From NCBI GenBank assembly GCA_943328505.2, contig CALQAH020000026.1, positions 1 through 32,940 on the forward strand: 32,940 bases of DNA, written 5' to 3'. This DNA is from Rhizobium sp. Q54 (GTDB lineage: Bacteria; Bacteroidota; Bacteroidia; Flavobacteriales; Flavobacteriaceae). The notes under the pieces were generated by a model, which saw nothing but the letters and a program-made list of their open reading frames with translations, did not search any database and was not told the origin of the DNA. Of the stretch, positions 24,126 through 32,900 are shown in pieces. How positions within the stretch are numbered: the stretch's first letter is position 1; each line of letters begins with the position of its first letter. The position numbers and the translations under genes were made by a program.

Positions 24126-24824
24126 TTAAATTATTGTACATTCAAAAAGTTTTGAAAAATGTTTTACAATTTTATCTTTCACTTCTTGTTCATCAAAATT
24201 ATCAACTCCAAGTTCTACATTTAAAGAAGTTACTGCTTTGCCTTTTATACCACAAGGAATAATGTTGTCGAAATAACCTAAATTAGTATTTACATTTAAC
24301 GCAAATCCATGCATTGTAACCCAACGAGAAGCTCGAACTCCCATGGCACAAATTTTCCGGGCAAATGGTGTTCCAACATCAATCCAAACTCCAGTTTCTC
24401 CTTCACTTCTTGTACCTATTATAGTATACTCTTTTAAAGTAAGTATAATGGCTTCTTCCAAAAAGCGTAAATATTTATGAATGTCCGTAAAAAAATTTTC
24501 TAAATCCAAAATTGGATAACCTACTATTTGTCCCGGTCCATGATAGGTAATGTCGCCACCTCGATTTATTTTATAGAACGTTGCGCCTTTTGCTTCCAAT
24601 TGTTTTTCCGAAAGTAATAAATTAGAAATAGCACCACTTTTACCTAGAGTATAAACATGAGGATGTTCAACATATAGAAAATAATTTGGAGTCTCAATAT
24701 TGGTTTCTTCTCTTCTATTTTGAATTTTAAGATCTACAATTTCCTTAAAAAGCTTTTCTTGATATTCCCAAGTTACTTTAAAATCTTTATTTCCTAAATC
24801 TTGAAGTTGGATTTTTTTATTCAT
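24126..24824 (-). CDS. lipB: Octanoyl-[acyl carrier protein]:protein N-octanoyltransferase
   Basis: Moves octanoate from ACP to a lysine of lipoyl domains, the first step of lipoate synthesis. The 232 residues have RGGDITYHGPGQIVGYPIL (about 88-106), the catalytic Lys157 in RKICAMGVR and the catalytic Cys191 in IIPCGIKGKAVTSL. Length is close to the usual 210-240. It is divergent from lysS across a 113-nt gap and convergent with rnhB, with no room for a separate terminator between the two stops. Confidence 0.96.
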   Translation of the reverse strand: MNKKIQLQDLGNKDFKVTWEYQEKLFKEIVDLKIQNRREETNIETPNYFLYVEHPHVYTLGKSGAISNLLLSEKQLEAKGATFYKINRGGDITYHGPGQIVGYPILDLENFFTDIHKYLRFLEEAIILTLKEYTIIGTRSEGETGVWIDVGTPFARKICAMGVRASRWVTMHGFALNVNTNLGYFDNIIPCGIKGKAVTSLNVELGVDNFDEQEVKDKIVKHFSKLFECTII

Positions 24825-24842
24825 ATTATATAATGTAGGCTA

Positions 24843-24850
24843 CAAAGTTA
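24843..24850 (-). promoter_or_regulatory. -7 promoter element of lipB
   Basis: TAACTTTG on the minus strand, 18 nt before the ATG. The nearest TTTG upstream (24880-24877) is 26 nt away, longer than usual. Confidence 0.45.
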
Positions 24851-24888
24851 CAAAGTTTACACCTCAAAATGATTTTCAAATTTTCAAA

Positions 24889-24919
24889 TTGATAGATTTT
24901 CAAATAATCCCTATCTTTG
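24889..24919 (+). promoter_or_regulatory. Promoter of lysS
   Basis: TTG at 24889-24891, 20-nt spacer, TATCTTTG at 24912-24919, a near-ideal Bacteroidota promoter. The leader is only about 12 nt. The region contains three copies of ATTTTCAAA (24872-24904). Confidence 0.75.
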
Positions 24920-24937
24920 CCCACTTAAAATTATAGT

Positions 24938-26632
24938 ATGCAACTTTCCGAACAAGAAATCATTAGAAGAGAAAAATTAATCGCTTTACGCGAATTAGGT
25001 ATTAATCCATATCCTGCGGAGTTATTTCCTGTAGATATAACTTCTAAACAAATAAAGGAAAATTTTGTAGAAGGAAAGAAAGTTATTGTTGCGGGTCGAT
25101 TAATGAGTGTTAGAGATCAAGGAAAAGCTTGTTTTGCAGAATTACAAGATAGCGATGGACGTATTCAATTGTATCTTAACCGAGATGTAATTTGCGAAGA
25201 AGAAGATAAAACCTTGTATAATCAAGTTTTTAAAAAACTAACTGATTTAGGTGATTTCATTGGTGTTGAAGGTGAATTGTTTACCACACAAGTCGGCGCC
25301 CAATGTATTCGTGTAGATGGCTTTACCTTTTTAAGTAAAACATTACGCCCGCTTCCTTTACCAAAAACAGATGAGGAGGGCAAGATTCACGATGCTTTTA
25401 TTGACCCTGAATTGCGATACCGAATGCGCTATGTTGATTTAGTGGTAAATCCCAATGTGAAAGAAGTATTTGTTAAAAGAACAAAACTATTCACAGCCAT
25501 GAGAAACTTCTTTAATGAAGCTGGATATTTAGAAGTTGAAACTCCTATTCTACAATCTATTCCTGGTGGTGCAGCTGCAAGACCTTTTATAACGCATCAC
25601 AATAGTTTAGACATTCCTTTATATATGCGAATTGCCAACGAACTCTATCTGAAAAGATTGATTGTTGGTGGTTTTGATGGCGTTTACGAATTTTCCAAAA
25701 ATTTCAGAAATGAAGGTATGGACAGAACCCATAATCCTGAGTTTACAGCTATGGAAATTTATGTTGCCTATAAAGATTACAATTGGATGATGGAATTTAC
25801 CGAAAATCTGATTGAATATTGCGCTTTACAAGTTAATGGAACTAGCGAATCAACATTTGGAGACCATCAAATAAATTTTAAAGCACCCTATGCTCGTGTT
25901 ACCATGACAGATTCCATCAAACACTTTACAGGTTTTGATATTTCAGGAAAAAGCGAGTCTGAAATTTTTACAGCGGCAAAGTCTATGGGAATTGATGTCA
26001 ATGAAACTATGGGTAAAGGAAAATTAATTGACGAAATTTTTGGAGCAAAATGCGAAGGAAACTATATTCAACCTACTTTTATTACCGATTACCCAAAAGA
26101 AATGTCTCCTTTGTGTAAATCGCATAGAGATAATCCAGAATTGACGGAACGTTTTGAATTAATGGTGTGTGGAAAAGAAATTGCAAATGCCTATTCAGAA
26201 TTAAACGATCCTATTGACCAACGCGAACGTTTTGAAGCTCAAATGTCATTAGCAGAAAAAGGTGATGACGAAGCCATGTTTATTGACCAAGACTTTTTAC
26301 GTGCTTTAGAATATGGAATGCCGCCAACTTCTGGATTAGGTATTGGAATGGATAGATTGATTATGTTTTTAACTAACAATCCTTCTATTCAAGAAGTTTT
26401 GTTCTTCCCTCAAATGAGACCAGAAAAAAAACAATTGGATTTAACCGATGATGAAAAACTCATTATCGGCATATTAAAAACAAACGAAGGAATTTCAATT
26501 GGAGAATTAAAAGAAAGATCTGCTTTAAGCGGTAAAAAATGGGACGCTGCTAGTAAAGGAATTGCAAAACATGGTTTAATGAAAATTATAGTTGATGGTG
26601 AAAATAAAATTGTTGAATATTTAGGGAAGTAA
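24938..26632 (+). CDS. lysS: Lysyl-tRNA synthetase, class II
   Basis: Charges tRNA-Lys. The 564 residues comprise the OB-fold anticodon-binding domain (about 50-150, VIVAGRLMSVRDQGKACFAE) and the class II catalytic core with motif 1 near 190-205, motif 2 FRNEGMDRTHNPEFTAMEIY and motif 3 GLGIGMDRLIMF. The E. coli enzyme is about 505 residues. Here a C-terminal extension of about 65 residues follows the core (LDLTDDEKLIIGILKTNEGI to the end) and looks like a small winged-helix domain, as in other Bacteroidota LysRS. Single gene with its own promoter. Confidence 0.97.
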   Translation: MQLSEQEIIRREKLIALRELGINPYPAELFPVDITSKQIKENFVEGKKVIVAGRLMSVRDQGKACFAELQDSDGRIQLYLNRDVICEEEDKTLYNQVFKKLTDLGDFIGVEGELFTTQVGAQCIRVDGFTFLSKTLRPLPLPKTDEEGKIHDAFIDPELRYRMRYVDLVVNPNVKEVFVKRTKLFTAMRNFFNEAGYLEVETPILQSIPGGAAARPFITHHNSLDIPLYMRIANELYLKRLIVGGFDGVYEFSKNFRNEGMDRTHNPEFTAMEIYVAYKDYNWMMEFTENLIEYCALQVNGTSESTFGDHQINFKAPYARVTMTDSIKHFTGFDISGKSESEIFTAAKSMGIDVNETMGKGKLIDEIFGAKCEGNYIQPTFITDYPKEMSPLCKSHRDNPELTERFELMVCGKEIANAYSELNDPIDQRERFEAQMSLAEKGDDEAMFIDQDFLRALEYGMPPTSGLGIGMDRLIMFLTNNPSIQEVLFFPQMRPEKKQLDLTDDEKLIIGILKTNEGISIGELKERSALSGKKWDAASKGIAKHGLMKIIVDGENKIVEYLGK

Positions 26633-26675
26633 AAAACATTTAATAAAATAAAGAGCTATCCTATCACTTTTTTAT

Positions 26676-26683
26676 TAATTTTG
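26676..26683 (+). promoter_or_regulatory. -7 promoter element of the LTXXQ-like gene
   Basis: TAATTTTG, a full TAnnTTTG match, with a leader of about 55 nt to the ATG at 26746. No TTG at the expected distance. Confidence 0.4.
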
Positions 26684-26745
26684 AAATTAATTAAACCTTA
26701 TTAGTAAATTAAAGTCTTAATAACTTAACTTATAAATTTAAAAAA

Positions 26746-27168
26746 ATGAAAAAAGTATTTTTAGCATTAGCAATCATGGTTAGCCTTGTATCTTTTGGTC
26801 AAGACAGAGAAGGAAAAGGTAAATTTAAAACTGAAGAAGATTTACAAACTCGTTTAAAAGAAATGACAGCCACTCTTAACTTAAACGAGAAACAACAGCA
26901 TGAAGTTAAATTACTTCTAACTGAACAATTTGAGAAAAGAAAAACTATGAGAGAGGATATGAAAAAACAAAAAGAAAGCGGCGTTAAACTTTCTGATGAA
27001 AAGAAAGCAGAAATGAAAAAGCAAATGATTGACGAGCAACTGGAAATGAAAACGAAAATGAAAAAAATTCTTACTGCTGAACAAATGAAAAAGTTAGAGG
27101 AAATAAAAAAACAAAAGGGGGGAAAACAACAAAAAGAAAACAAACCTTTTGAAAAAGAAGAGAAATAA
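26746..27168 (+). CDS. Small exported helical protein, LTXXQ/Spy-like
   Basis: The 140 residues have a signal peptide (1-19, LVSFGQ) and a mature part that is almost entirely charged and helical, rich in Lys, Glu, Met and Gln. Two segments match the LTXXQ pattern of Spy/CpxP-like proteins: LNLNEKQQHEVKLLL (about 44-58) and ILTAEQMKKLEEI (about 108-120). Spy is a periplasmic chaperone and CpxP an envelope-stress modulator; a similar periplasmic role is an inference. The tail is Lys/Gly/Gln-rich. It sits between lysS and another small exported protein, each with its own promoter signal. Confidence 0.65.
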   Translation: MKKVFLALAIMVSLVSFGQDREGKGKFKTEEDLQTRLKEMTATLNLNEKQQHEVKLLLTEQFEKRKTMREDMKKQKESGVKLSDEKKAEMKKQMIDEQLEMKTKMKKILTAEQMKKLEEIKKQKGGKQQKENKPFEKEEK

Positions 27169-27177
27169 AAAATAAAT

Positions 27178-27208
27178 TTTGTTTTTGAAAAAAAAAAAAT
27201 TAGATTTG
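27178..27208 (+). promoter_or_regulatory. Promoter of the 118-residue exported protein
   Basis: TTTG at 27178-27181, 19-nt spacer, TAGATTTG at 27201-27208; both elements match and the leader is about 23 nt. Confidence 0.7.
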
Positions 27209-27237
27209 TTTCACTATTCCACTTAAAAACAAATAAA

Positions 27238-27594
27238 ATGAAAAAATTAATTACTGTTGTGATTTTGATGTTGGCTTTTTCAATAAATGCTAATGCACAA
27301 GATAAAAAGGTAGCTGTGAAAGAAGTTCCAGTTAAAGAATATGCTTCAGATGTTGCAGGAAAAAAAGATGCAAGTTCGTTAGCTGAATGTGTTGGATTGA
27401 GTGATATTCAAATTGATGATTTTGCTAGACTTTTCATAATGAAACATGAAACTCTTCAAATTAAAGGACTTTCTCAAGAAAGAAAAACAGAATTGAGTAG
27501 AGTTATGGAAGCAAAAATTAGAGGTACATTAAATGGAACTCAAATGAATAAATTAGAGGCTAACACTGCATTATTCCAAACATTAATCAATTAA
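27238..27594 (+). CDS. Small exported protein of unknown function
   Basis: The 118 residues have a signal peptide (1-21, INANAQ) and a mature part of about 97 residues: a Lys/Val-rich start (KVAVKEVPVKEY) and then a helical region (about 45-118) with VGLSDIQIDDFARLFIMKHE and LNGTQMNKLEANTALF. The LSD-Q and LNGTQ positions recall the spacing in LTXXQ-type proteins, so it may be a diverged relative of the preceding gene, but this is weak. No known motif is seen. It has its own promoter and ends in a strong shared terminator with hemL. Confidence 0.6.
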   Translation: MKKLITVVILMLAFSINANAQDKKVAVKEVPVKEYASDVAGKKDASSLAECVGLSDIQIDDFARLFIMKHETLQIKGLSQERKTELSRVMEAKIRGTLNGTQMNKLEANTALFQTLIN

Positions 27595-27610
27595 TTTTCT
27601 TTTAAATTAT

Positions 27611-27642
27611 AAAAAAAGCCTTGAAATTTCAAGGCTTTTTTT
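27611..27642. terminator. Bidirectional terminator between the small exported protein and hemL
   Basis: A perfect 32-nt palindrome: AAAAAAAGCCTTGAAA followed by its exact complement. It gives a GC-containing stem with T-runs in both directions and lies 16 nt after one stop and 1 nt before the other. Confidence 0.92.
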
Positions 27643-27643
27643 A

Positions 27644-28930
27644 TTATAATAATTTAGCAACTCGCTGAATTGCATTAATTGTAAAATCTAAGTCTTCATA
27701 GGTCAATGCATCCGAAATAAACCAAGTTTCATAAGCCGAAGGAGCAATGTAAATTCCTTCTTGTAATAAGCCATGAAAGAATTTTTTAAACGTTTCATTA
27801 TCTCCATTTTTTGCTGTTTGAAAATCAACAACTGGTTTTTTATCAAAATGAACTGATATCATTGATCCTACTCTATTAATGGTAAAAACAATATTATTTT
27901 CATTTAAAACTTTACGTATTCCTATTTCAAGGTAAGCTGTTTTTTCATCAAGTCGTTTAAAAATAGTAACATCCTTATTCAATGCTTCAAGCATTGCTAA
28001 TCCTGCCGCCATTGCCAGAGGATTTCCAGACAAAGTTCCTGCTTGATATACCGGCCCAATTGGCGCCAAATAATTCATAATCTCACTTCTTGCTGCAAAA
28101 GCTCCGACGGGCAATCCACCACCAATAACTTTTCCAAAGCAAACAATATCTGCTTTCACATTATACAATTCTTGAACTCCTCCTTTTGCTAAACGAAATC
28201 CCGTCATCACTTCATCGAAGATTAACAAAGTGTCGTTTTCGTCACAAAGCTCTCTTAAATCGTTTAAAAAATGATGATTTGGCGGAACACAACCCATATT
28301 TCCTGCAACAGGTTCAATTATTATTGCTGCAATTTCATTTTTATTCGCTTCAAATACTGCTTTAACATTTTCAATATCGTTGTAATTAGCTAAAAGAGTG
28401 TCTTTGGCAGTACCTTCTGTAACTCCAGGACTGTTTGGAACTCCAAAAGTGCTTAGTCCGCTTCCTGCCTGAATTAAAAAAGAATCAGAATGTCCATGAT
28501 AACAACCCGCAAATTTAATAATTTTATCTCTTTTTGTAAATCCGCGAGCCAATCGAATAGAGCTCATACAAGCTTCTGTACCAGAATTCACAAACCTAAT
28601 TTTATCTATATTTGGAACCATTGAAATCGCTAAAGAAGCAATTTGAGTTTCTAATTCTGTTGGAATCCCAAAAGAAGTTCCTTTTTTGGCTTTTTCAATA
28701 ACTGCATCAACAACGGGTTGAAAAGCATGTCCTAAAATCATTGGTCCCCAAGAATTAATATAGTCAATCAAACGATTTCCATCTTCATCAAAAAGGTAGG
28801 CTCCTTTGGCACTTTTTACAAAAATTGGTGTGCCACCAACACCTTTAAACGCACGAACAGGTGAGTTTACTCCACCAGGAATAACCTTTTCAGCTTCAGC
28901 AAAAAGCTGGCTGCTTCTTTGATATAACAT
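27644..28930 (-). CDS. hemL: Glutamate-1-semialdehyde 2,1-aminomutase
   Basis: PLP enzyme that makes 5-aminolevulinate for haem from glutamate-1-semialdehyde (C5 pathway). The 428 residues show [11 protein letters not shown] at the N-terminus, [17 protein letters not shown] (about 114-130), the conserved [10 protein letters not shown] (about 237-246) and the PLP lysine K267 in [15 protein letters not shown]. Length is normal. It starts 2 nt after the glucosaminidase stop, as last gene of a three-gene unit. The functional link to its two upstream partners is not obvious. Confidence 0.96.
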   Translation of the reverse strand: MLYQRSSQLFAEAEKVIPGGVNSPVRAFKGVGGTPIFVKSAKGAYLFDEDGNRLIDYINSWGPMILGHAFQPVVDAVIEKAKKGTSFGIPTELETQIASLAISMVPNIDKIRFVNSGTEACMSSIRLARGFTKRDKIIKFAGCYHGHSDSFLIQAGSGLSTFGVPNSPGVTEGTAKDTLLANYNDIENVKAVFEANKNEIAAIIIEPVAGNMGCVPPNHHFLNDLRELCDENDTLLIFDEVMTGFRLAKGGVQELYNVKADIVCFGKVIGGGLPVGAFAARSEIMNYLAPIGPVYQAGTLSGNPLAMAAGLAMLEALNKDVTIFKRLDEKTAYLEIGIRKVLNENNIVFTINRVGSMISVHFDKKPVVDFQTAKNGDNETFKKFFHGLLQEGIYIAPSAYETWFISDALTYEDLDFTINAIQRVAKLL

Positions 28931-28932
28931 AT

Positions 28933-29877
28933 TTATTTTATGATTAAGGATTGACCTAAAGAAAGTGCATTGTCAGACAGACTATTTTTCTTCTTTAATT
29001 CTTCAATAGAAATATTGAATTTTTTGGAGATCGAATATAAAGTATCGCCTTTAGTAACGTTATACTTTTCTTTATATTCTGTATATGCAATCTGATCATT
29101 TTTAGTTTTTTTTACAAAATCTTTACCTAAAACTTCAGCATCAAACTGGTTTAATTGGTAACGTTCAATTAATGCAATTAGCTTATCAGGGTATTTTGTG
29201 TCTGTTGCATATCCTGCAGCTTTTAAACCATACGCCCATGATTTGTAGTCGTCTTTATTTAAATCAAATAACGAAACATATCTGGGTCTACTTGTTAAAA
29301 AGAAAGAGTGATCACGAAAAGATTGTCCAGGATCATCATATTTTCTAAAGCATTCGTCTTCTTCATCATCATCATATCGAATACTTGGTCCTGTCCATTC
29401 TTTATGACATTTTATGCCAAAATGATTATTAGCTTGAACGCTTAATGGTCCGGTTCCTGCACCCGATTCTAAAATAGCTTGACCTAAAGTTATACTGGCA
29501 GGAATTCCAGATTTTATCATATTCTCTTTAGCTACTGCTTTATATTTTTCAATATAATTTAAAACCATTTCGGTAGTAACTTTAACTCTTGTTGTTGCTT
29601 CAAGTACTTCTAATGAACTTGTATTATTGTCGGGAGTTTTTGATTCAATTGGCTTCGACTCCAATTTCTTAATTTCCGTTGGTTTAGAGTTGGTTTGTGC
29701 TACCTGAACTGGTTTTTTAACAGGGGAATTGGGTCTGTAAATTGGTTTTTTTGTTCTTTGTACCACTACTGGTTTTGTCGTTCTAGCTATTGGCTTTGAG
29801 GTTCGCACTACCGCTTGATTAGAGCTACAGGCAACAGTCAAAATTAGTGTTAGTAATAAAATAAGTTTCTTAATCAT
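28933..29877 (-). CDS. Lipoprotein glucosaminidase with LysM domain
   Basis: Predicted peptidoglycan hydrolase. The 314 residues have a lipoprotein signal peptide (ILTVAC, Cys17), a basic Pro/Lys/Thr-rich linker (about 20-95), a GH73/FlgJ-type glucosaminidase domain (about 103-248) with [19 protein letters not shown] (probable catalytic Glu in AILESGAG) and [14 protein letters not shown], and a single LysM (about 270-313, [18 protein letters not shown]) that binds peptidoglycan. Its start codon overlaps the stop of the upstream PLP gene (TAATG), and hemL follows 2 nt later, so all three are translationally coupled. A role in wall remodelling or division is an inference from the family. Confidence 0.92.
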   Translation of the reverse strand: MIKKLILLLTLILTVACSSNQAVVRTSKPIARTTKPVVVQRTKKPIYRPNSPVKKPVQVAQTNSKPTEIKKLESKPIESKTPDNNTSSLEVLEATTRVKVTTEMVLNYIEKYKAVAKENMIKSGIPASITLGQAILESGAGTGPLSVQANNHFGIKCHKEWTGPSIRYDDDEEDECFRKYDDPGQSFRDHSFFLTSRPRYVSLFDLNKDDYKSWAYGLKAAGYATDTKYPDKLIALIERYQLNQFDAEVLGKDFVKKTKNDQIAYTEYKEKYNVTKGDTLYSISKKFNISIEELKKKNSLSDNALSLGQSLIIK

Positions 29878-30773
29878 TATATACTTATTAATGTTTTATT
29901 TTTATTTTTTAAACGCAAATTCATTCCCTGAATTCCTTGTAAACCTCCAGTATGAATCAATAAAACTTTTGAGCCACTTGGAAAATAATTCTTTTGTACT
30001 AAATCTATAACGCCAAAAACCATCTTTCCCGTATAAATCGGATCTAATGGTATATCATATTTCATTTTGAAATCATTTATAAAACTAATTAACTCTGACG
30101 TTACTTTTCCATACCCTTCAAAATGATAATCTGAAATTAATTTCCAATTATCTCTTTGGACAAATTTACGAATATCTTCGCATAAAAAATCACCTTTCAA
30201 AGCAGGAAAACCTAAAACTTGTTGACTACTTTTTGAACAATTTATAATACCCGAAATAGTGCCTCCAGTGCCTACTGCACAACAAATATAATCAAATTCG
30301 AAATCATCTTCATTTAAAATTTCTTCACAACCTTTGACAGCCAATTCATTTGTCCCACCTTCTGGAATTAGATAAAAATCGCCAAATTTTTGCTTTAGTT
30401 TTTCGAGATAGGAATCTTCCCTTTTAGTGCTATAAGTTACTCTATCGACAAACTCAAACTGCATGCCAAATTCTTGAGTTTTTTGCAATGTTGGGTTTTC
30501 ATTTACTTTAAATACCAATTCTTCTCCACGAATTATGCCAATTGTTTTGAATTTCTGATCTTTACCTACTGCAGCAACTGCCAAAATATGATTAGAAAAA
30601 GCACCTCCAAAAGTTAACAATGTATCTTTGTTTTCAGCTTTGGCTTGGTGTAAATTATACTTTAGTTTTCTATATTTATTACCCGAAATATAAGGGTGAA
30701 TTTGATCCTCACGTTTGATATACAATGTGATATTCGAATCTTCTAAAACAATTTTTTGATTGAGGCTTTTCAA
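29877..30773 (-). CDS. PLP-dependent ACC deaminase / D-cysteine desulfhydrase family protein
   Basis: The 298 residues show the tryptophan-synthase-beta-like fold: the PLP lysine in [11 protein letters not shown] (about 30-40), the phosphate-binding [10 protein letters not shown] (about 167-176), TFGGAFSNH (about 54-62) and [13 protein letters not shown]. Members break down D-cysteine, or 1-aminocyclopropane-1-carboxylate in a few true deaminases. Bacterial relatives annotated as ACC deaminase are mostly D-cysteine desulfhydrases, so the reaction is uncertain. It is slightly short (usual 300-340). It is first in the unit with glucosaminidase and hemL; a TATAATTTG sequence just upstream resembles a -7 element but with spacing one base short. 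Confidence 0.85.
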   Translation of the reverse strand: MKSLNQKIVLEDSNITLYIKREDQIHPYISGNKYRKLKYNLHQAKAENKDTLLTFGGAFSNHILAVAAVGKDQKFKTIGIIRGEELVFKVNENPTLQKTQEFGMQFEFVDRVTYSTKREDSYLEKLKQKFGDFYLIPEGGTNELAVKGCEEILNEDDFEFDYICCAVGTGGTISGIINCSKSSQQVLGFPALKGDFLCEDIRKFVQRDNWKLISDYHFEGYGKVTSELISFINDFKMKYDIPLDPIYTGKMVFGVIDLVQKNYFPSGSKVLLIHTGGLQGIQGMNLRLKNKNKTLISI

Positions 30774-30830
30774 GAAATTATAGTTGCAAATTATAGCTTA
30801 TACTTTTAAAACGTAATCTCTTTTACTGTA

Positions 30831-30857
30831 AAAAGGCGACCAATTAGCCGCCTTTTT
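30831..30857. terminator. Terminator after the T9SS protein gene
   Basis: AAAAAGGCGAC (to 30840) pairs with GCCGCCTTTTT (from 30847) through one G-U, closing a six-base loop. T-runs occur on both strands. On the minus strand it lies directly after the stop at 30861. Confidence 0.85.
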
Positions 30858-30860
30858 TAT

Positions 30861-32648
30861 TTAATTTCCATTAGATATTATAATCTTCTGTCCTAATTTT
30901 CTGTTGTCATTAGTAACTAATTCAACCAAATAAACAGCATCACTCAATCCACTTGTGGAAAATTGATAACTATCTTGTGGTGTTAGTTTTACTTTGCTAA
31001 AAATTTGTTTTCCCGTTAAATCATAAAGAGTTACTGATTTAACAGCTACTAAATTTGGATTAGAAACCGTAAGCATTTGATTAGAATTATTTTGAACTAT
31101 AACTAAATCATTTTTGATATTTCCACCAGTTTCCAATGACGAATCAAGAAAGGTGATTTCAAATCTATCATTGAAAGTACCACTTGATAGAGTCAATTCA
31201 TAAGTTCCGTTTTTAATATCGTGATAACTACCATCAAGCGCATCATAAATATAAATCATTTGATTTTGATCAAAATTTACAACCTCAGGTATATAAAATT
31301 TAAAAGTGGTATTGGCTTCTGATTTTACGCCAACGGGAATTCTTTTGTTAATATCAAAATTAACGCCTTGAATAATATATTCTTTATTGTCTAAAACAAA
31401 ATACACATCGATTAAATCCTCTGATCTTGTAGACAAAGCATCTATTCCTCTATCAACACCATCAGTAGCTTCAGGAACTAAAGCGAGTCCTAATTGTTTT
31501 GTAAATTGATTGTTAAACAATGCATTAAATCTAAAATGGGGAACTTCTTCAACGCCTACAGCATCCAAAGGATTCACTGTTGCATTGGTGTTGGAAGATC
31601 TTTCAAATTGAGACAAAGCACCAGCTTCTTTATAATATACTCTATGTGTGTTTTTTAAAGTAACAGAGGATGCAGCATTTCCAACTACCATAAATCCTTG
31701 ACCAATTGGAGCATATTTTCTCTCTATCACCAAACCAGATGAAGCAGCACCACTATTTAAAGTTCCATCTCCATTATAGGCATCAAAAGTTGCTGGCACA
31801 TAAATTCCATTTGACCCCAAAGTAACAGGTGAGTAATATCCATAACCACCTCTATACGATGTCAATAAATGAGAATTTGTAGCTTTATTACTTTCCCAAT
31901 AGTAAGCAATACCTGTAATTGCTGTATTAGCAGGATCTAGTAAAAAAGCATTTACATGCAAGGCACTTGGATAAGGGTTTCCAGTTAAGGTTGTTTTTCC
32001 AGCATCAACATTTACAGTAATATTCCCATCATTTGGTTTTCCAGTAAAATCATAGCGTTGTGCACCTATTCCTCCCGGATTGTTTTGAACTCCGTCAACT
32101 GTTGTTGCGTCAGTTCCACTTGTCCCTTTCATGGTAAATCCTTCACCAGCTCCAATAGTTGCTGCGGAACCCACAAAAAACCACTGAGAGTAGGTTGAAG
32201 AAGATAAAAATTTATAAATCCAACGAGAAGCAATTTGCAAAGGACTTGCAACTCCGTTTTGAATACTTGAGGCAAGAATAGTTGCTGTAGTACTAGTAGT
32301 AGTTGTAGTTGGACTACCCAACATTCCAACTCCAAAACTATCATTCCCAATAGCTGCTGAAGCATTCCCAACGGGTGAACACCAATAGTTATAATCAAAA
32401 TTATCCGCAGAACCTTCTTGGTAAACAGATACTTTCCCTAAACCTTTATTAGTTGATGTTGATGTTGTGCCTTGAAGCAACTGACCTTCTTCACGTAAAT
32501 AGATGTTTCCACTATTTTGTAAATTAATATCCTGTGTTACATAAACAACATTCCCTTTATTAAAAACATAACTACCCGAACTCACATAAAGTTGAGAAAA
32601 CGATACCGAAGTTACAAAAAATGTGAGTATAAAAAATAGCTTTTTCAT
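30861..32648 (-). CDS. Secreted protein with type IX secretion (type A) sorting domain
   Basis: The chosen start (ATG at 32648) gives 595 residues beginning with a signal peptide MKKLFFILTFFVTSVSFSQ. The frame is open 39 codons further upstream, but that part has no signal-peptide character and overlaps the promoter region. The mature part is beta-rich and low in Cys, and contains GSADNFDYNYWCSPVG, typical of flavobacterial surface proteins. The last ~75 residues (LTVSNPNLVAVKSVTLYDLTGKQIFSK to VYLVELVTNDNRKLGQKIIISN) form a type A T9SS sorting domain, so it is exported by the gliding/T9SS machinery and probably attached to or released from the surface. No enzymatic motif is seen. Confidence 0.88.
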   Translation of the reverse strand: MKKLFFILTFFVTSVSFSQLYVSSGSYVFNKGNVVYVTQDINLQNSGNIYLREEGQLLQGTTSTSTNKGLGKVSVYQEGSADNFDYNYWCSPVGNASAAIGNDSFGVGMLGSPTTTTTSTTATILASSIQNGVASPLQIASRWIYKFLSSSTYSQWFFVGSAATIGAGEGFTMKGTSGTDATTVDGVQNNPGGIGAQRYDFTGKPNDGNITVNVDAGKTTLTGNPYPSALHVNAFLLDPANTAITGIAYYWESNKATNSHLLTSYRGGYGYYSPVTLGSNGIYVPATFDAYNGDGTLNSGAASSGLVIERKYAPIGQGFMVVGNAASSVTLKNTHRVYYKEAGALSQFERSSNTNATVNPLDAVGVEEVPHFRFNALFNNQFTKQLGLALVPEATDGVDRGIDALSTRSEDLIDVYFVLDNKEYIIQGVNFDINKRIPVGVKSEANTTFKFYIPEVVNFDQNQMIYIYDALDGSYHDIKNGTYELTLSSGTFNDRFEITFLDSSLETGGNIKNDLVIVQNNSNQMLTVSNPNLVAVKSVTLYDLTGKQIFSKVKLTPQDSYQFSTSGLSDAVYLVELVTNDNRKLGQKIIISNGN

Positions 32649-32665
32649 GATGTCATAATTTGGTA

Positions 32666-32698
32666 TAAAAGTACACAAACAAATTCGTTTATTTTCAA
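32666..32698 (-). promoter_or_regulatory. Possible promoter of the T9SS protein gene
   Basis: Minus strand TTG at 32698-32696, 22-nt spacer, TACTTTTA at 32673-32666 (one mismatch to TAnnTTTG). The leader would be about 10 nt. A direct repeat begins right upstream of the TTG. Confidence 0.4.
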
Positions 32699-32730
32699 AA
32701 ATTAGACGAAAGACATTTAAATTAGACGAA
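32699..32730 (-). repeat. 12-nt direct repeat with 20-bp period upstream of the T9SS protein gene
   Basis: AAATTAGACGAA occurs at 32699-32710 and again at 32719-32730, exactly 20 bp apart, so both copies lie on nearly the same face of the helix. The first copy abuts the candidate TTG element. This is the usual layout of a tandem activator site; no regulator is identified. Confidence 0.5.
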
Positions 32731-32839
32731 CGTATCTTTTTATAATTTATCTTCTGTTCATTCAATAAAAAAAAAATTCAAATTAACTAGTAATAACCCG
32801 TTGGGTGTAATTATTTTTTATGGCTAATTTATACTAAAT

Positions 32840-32900
32840 TGTCACATTGAGCTTGTCGAAATGTATCCTTTTTAATGTCTTCGACAAGCTCAGACTGACA
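32840..32900. repeat. Long inverted repeat (REP-like palindrome)
   Basis: Arms of 21 nt at 32840-32860 and 32880-32900, identical as reverse complements except for the three middle bases (CAT against GTC), around a 19-nt loop. The shared core is TGAGCTTGTCGAA, the outer part TGTCA. Its form is that of the dispersed intergenic palindromes common in Flavobacteriia. It lies some 190 nt upstream of the T9SS gene, near the window edge. Confidence 0.7.

Noticed and set aside
26799..27143. 114-codon minus-strand frame rich in Phe, Ser and Cys
   Set aside because: Antisense reading of the Lys/Glu-rich LTXXQ-like gene.
32649..32765. Upstream extension of the T9SS protein frame
   Set aside because: The 39 extra residues precede a clear signal peptide and overlap the direct repeat and promoter-like elements.
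32796..32806. ACCC-GTT-GGGT mini-palindrome
   Set aside because: Only four pairs; too short to support as an element without other copies.
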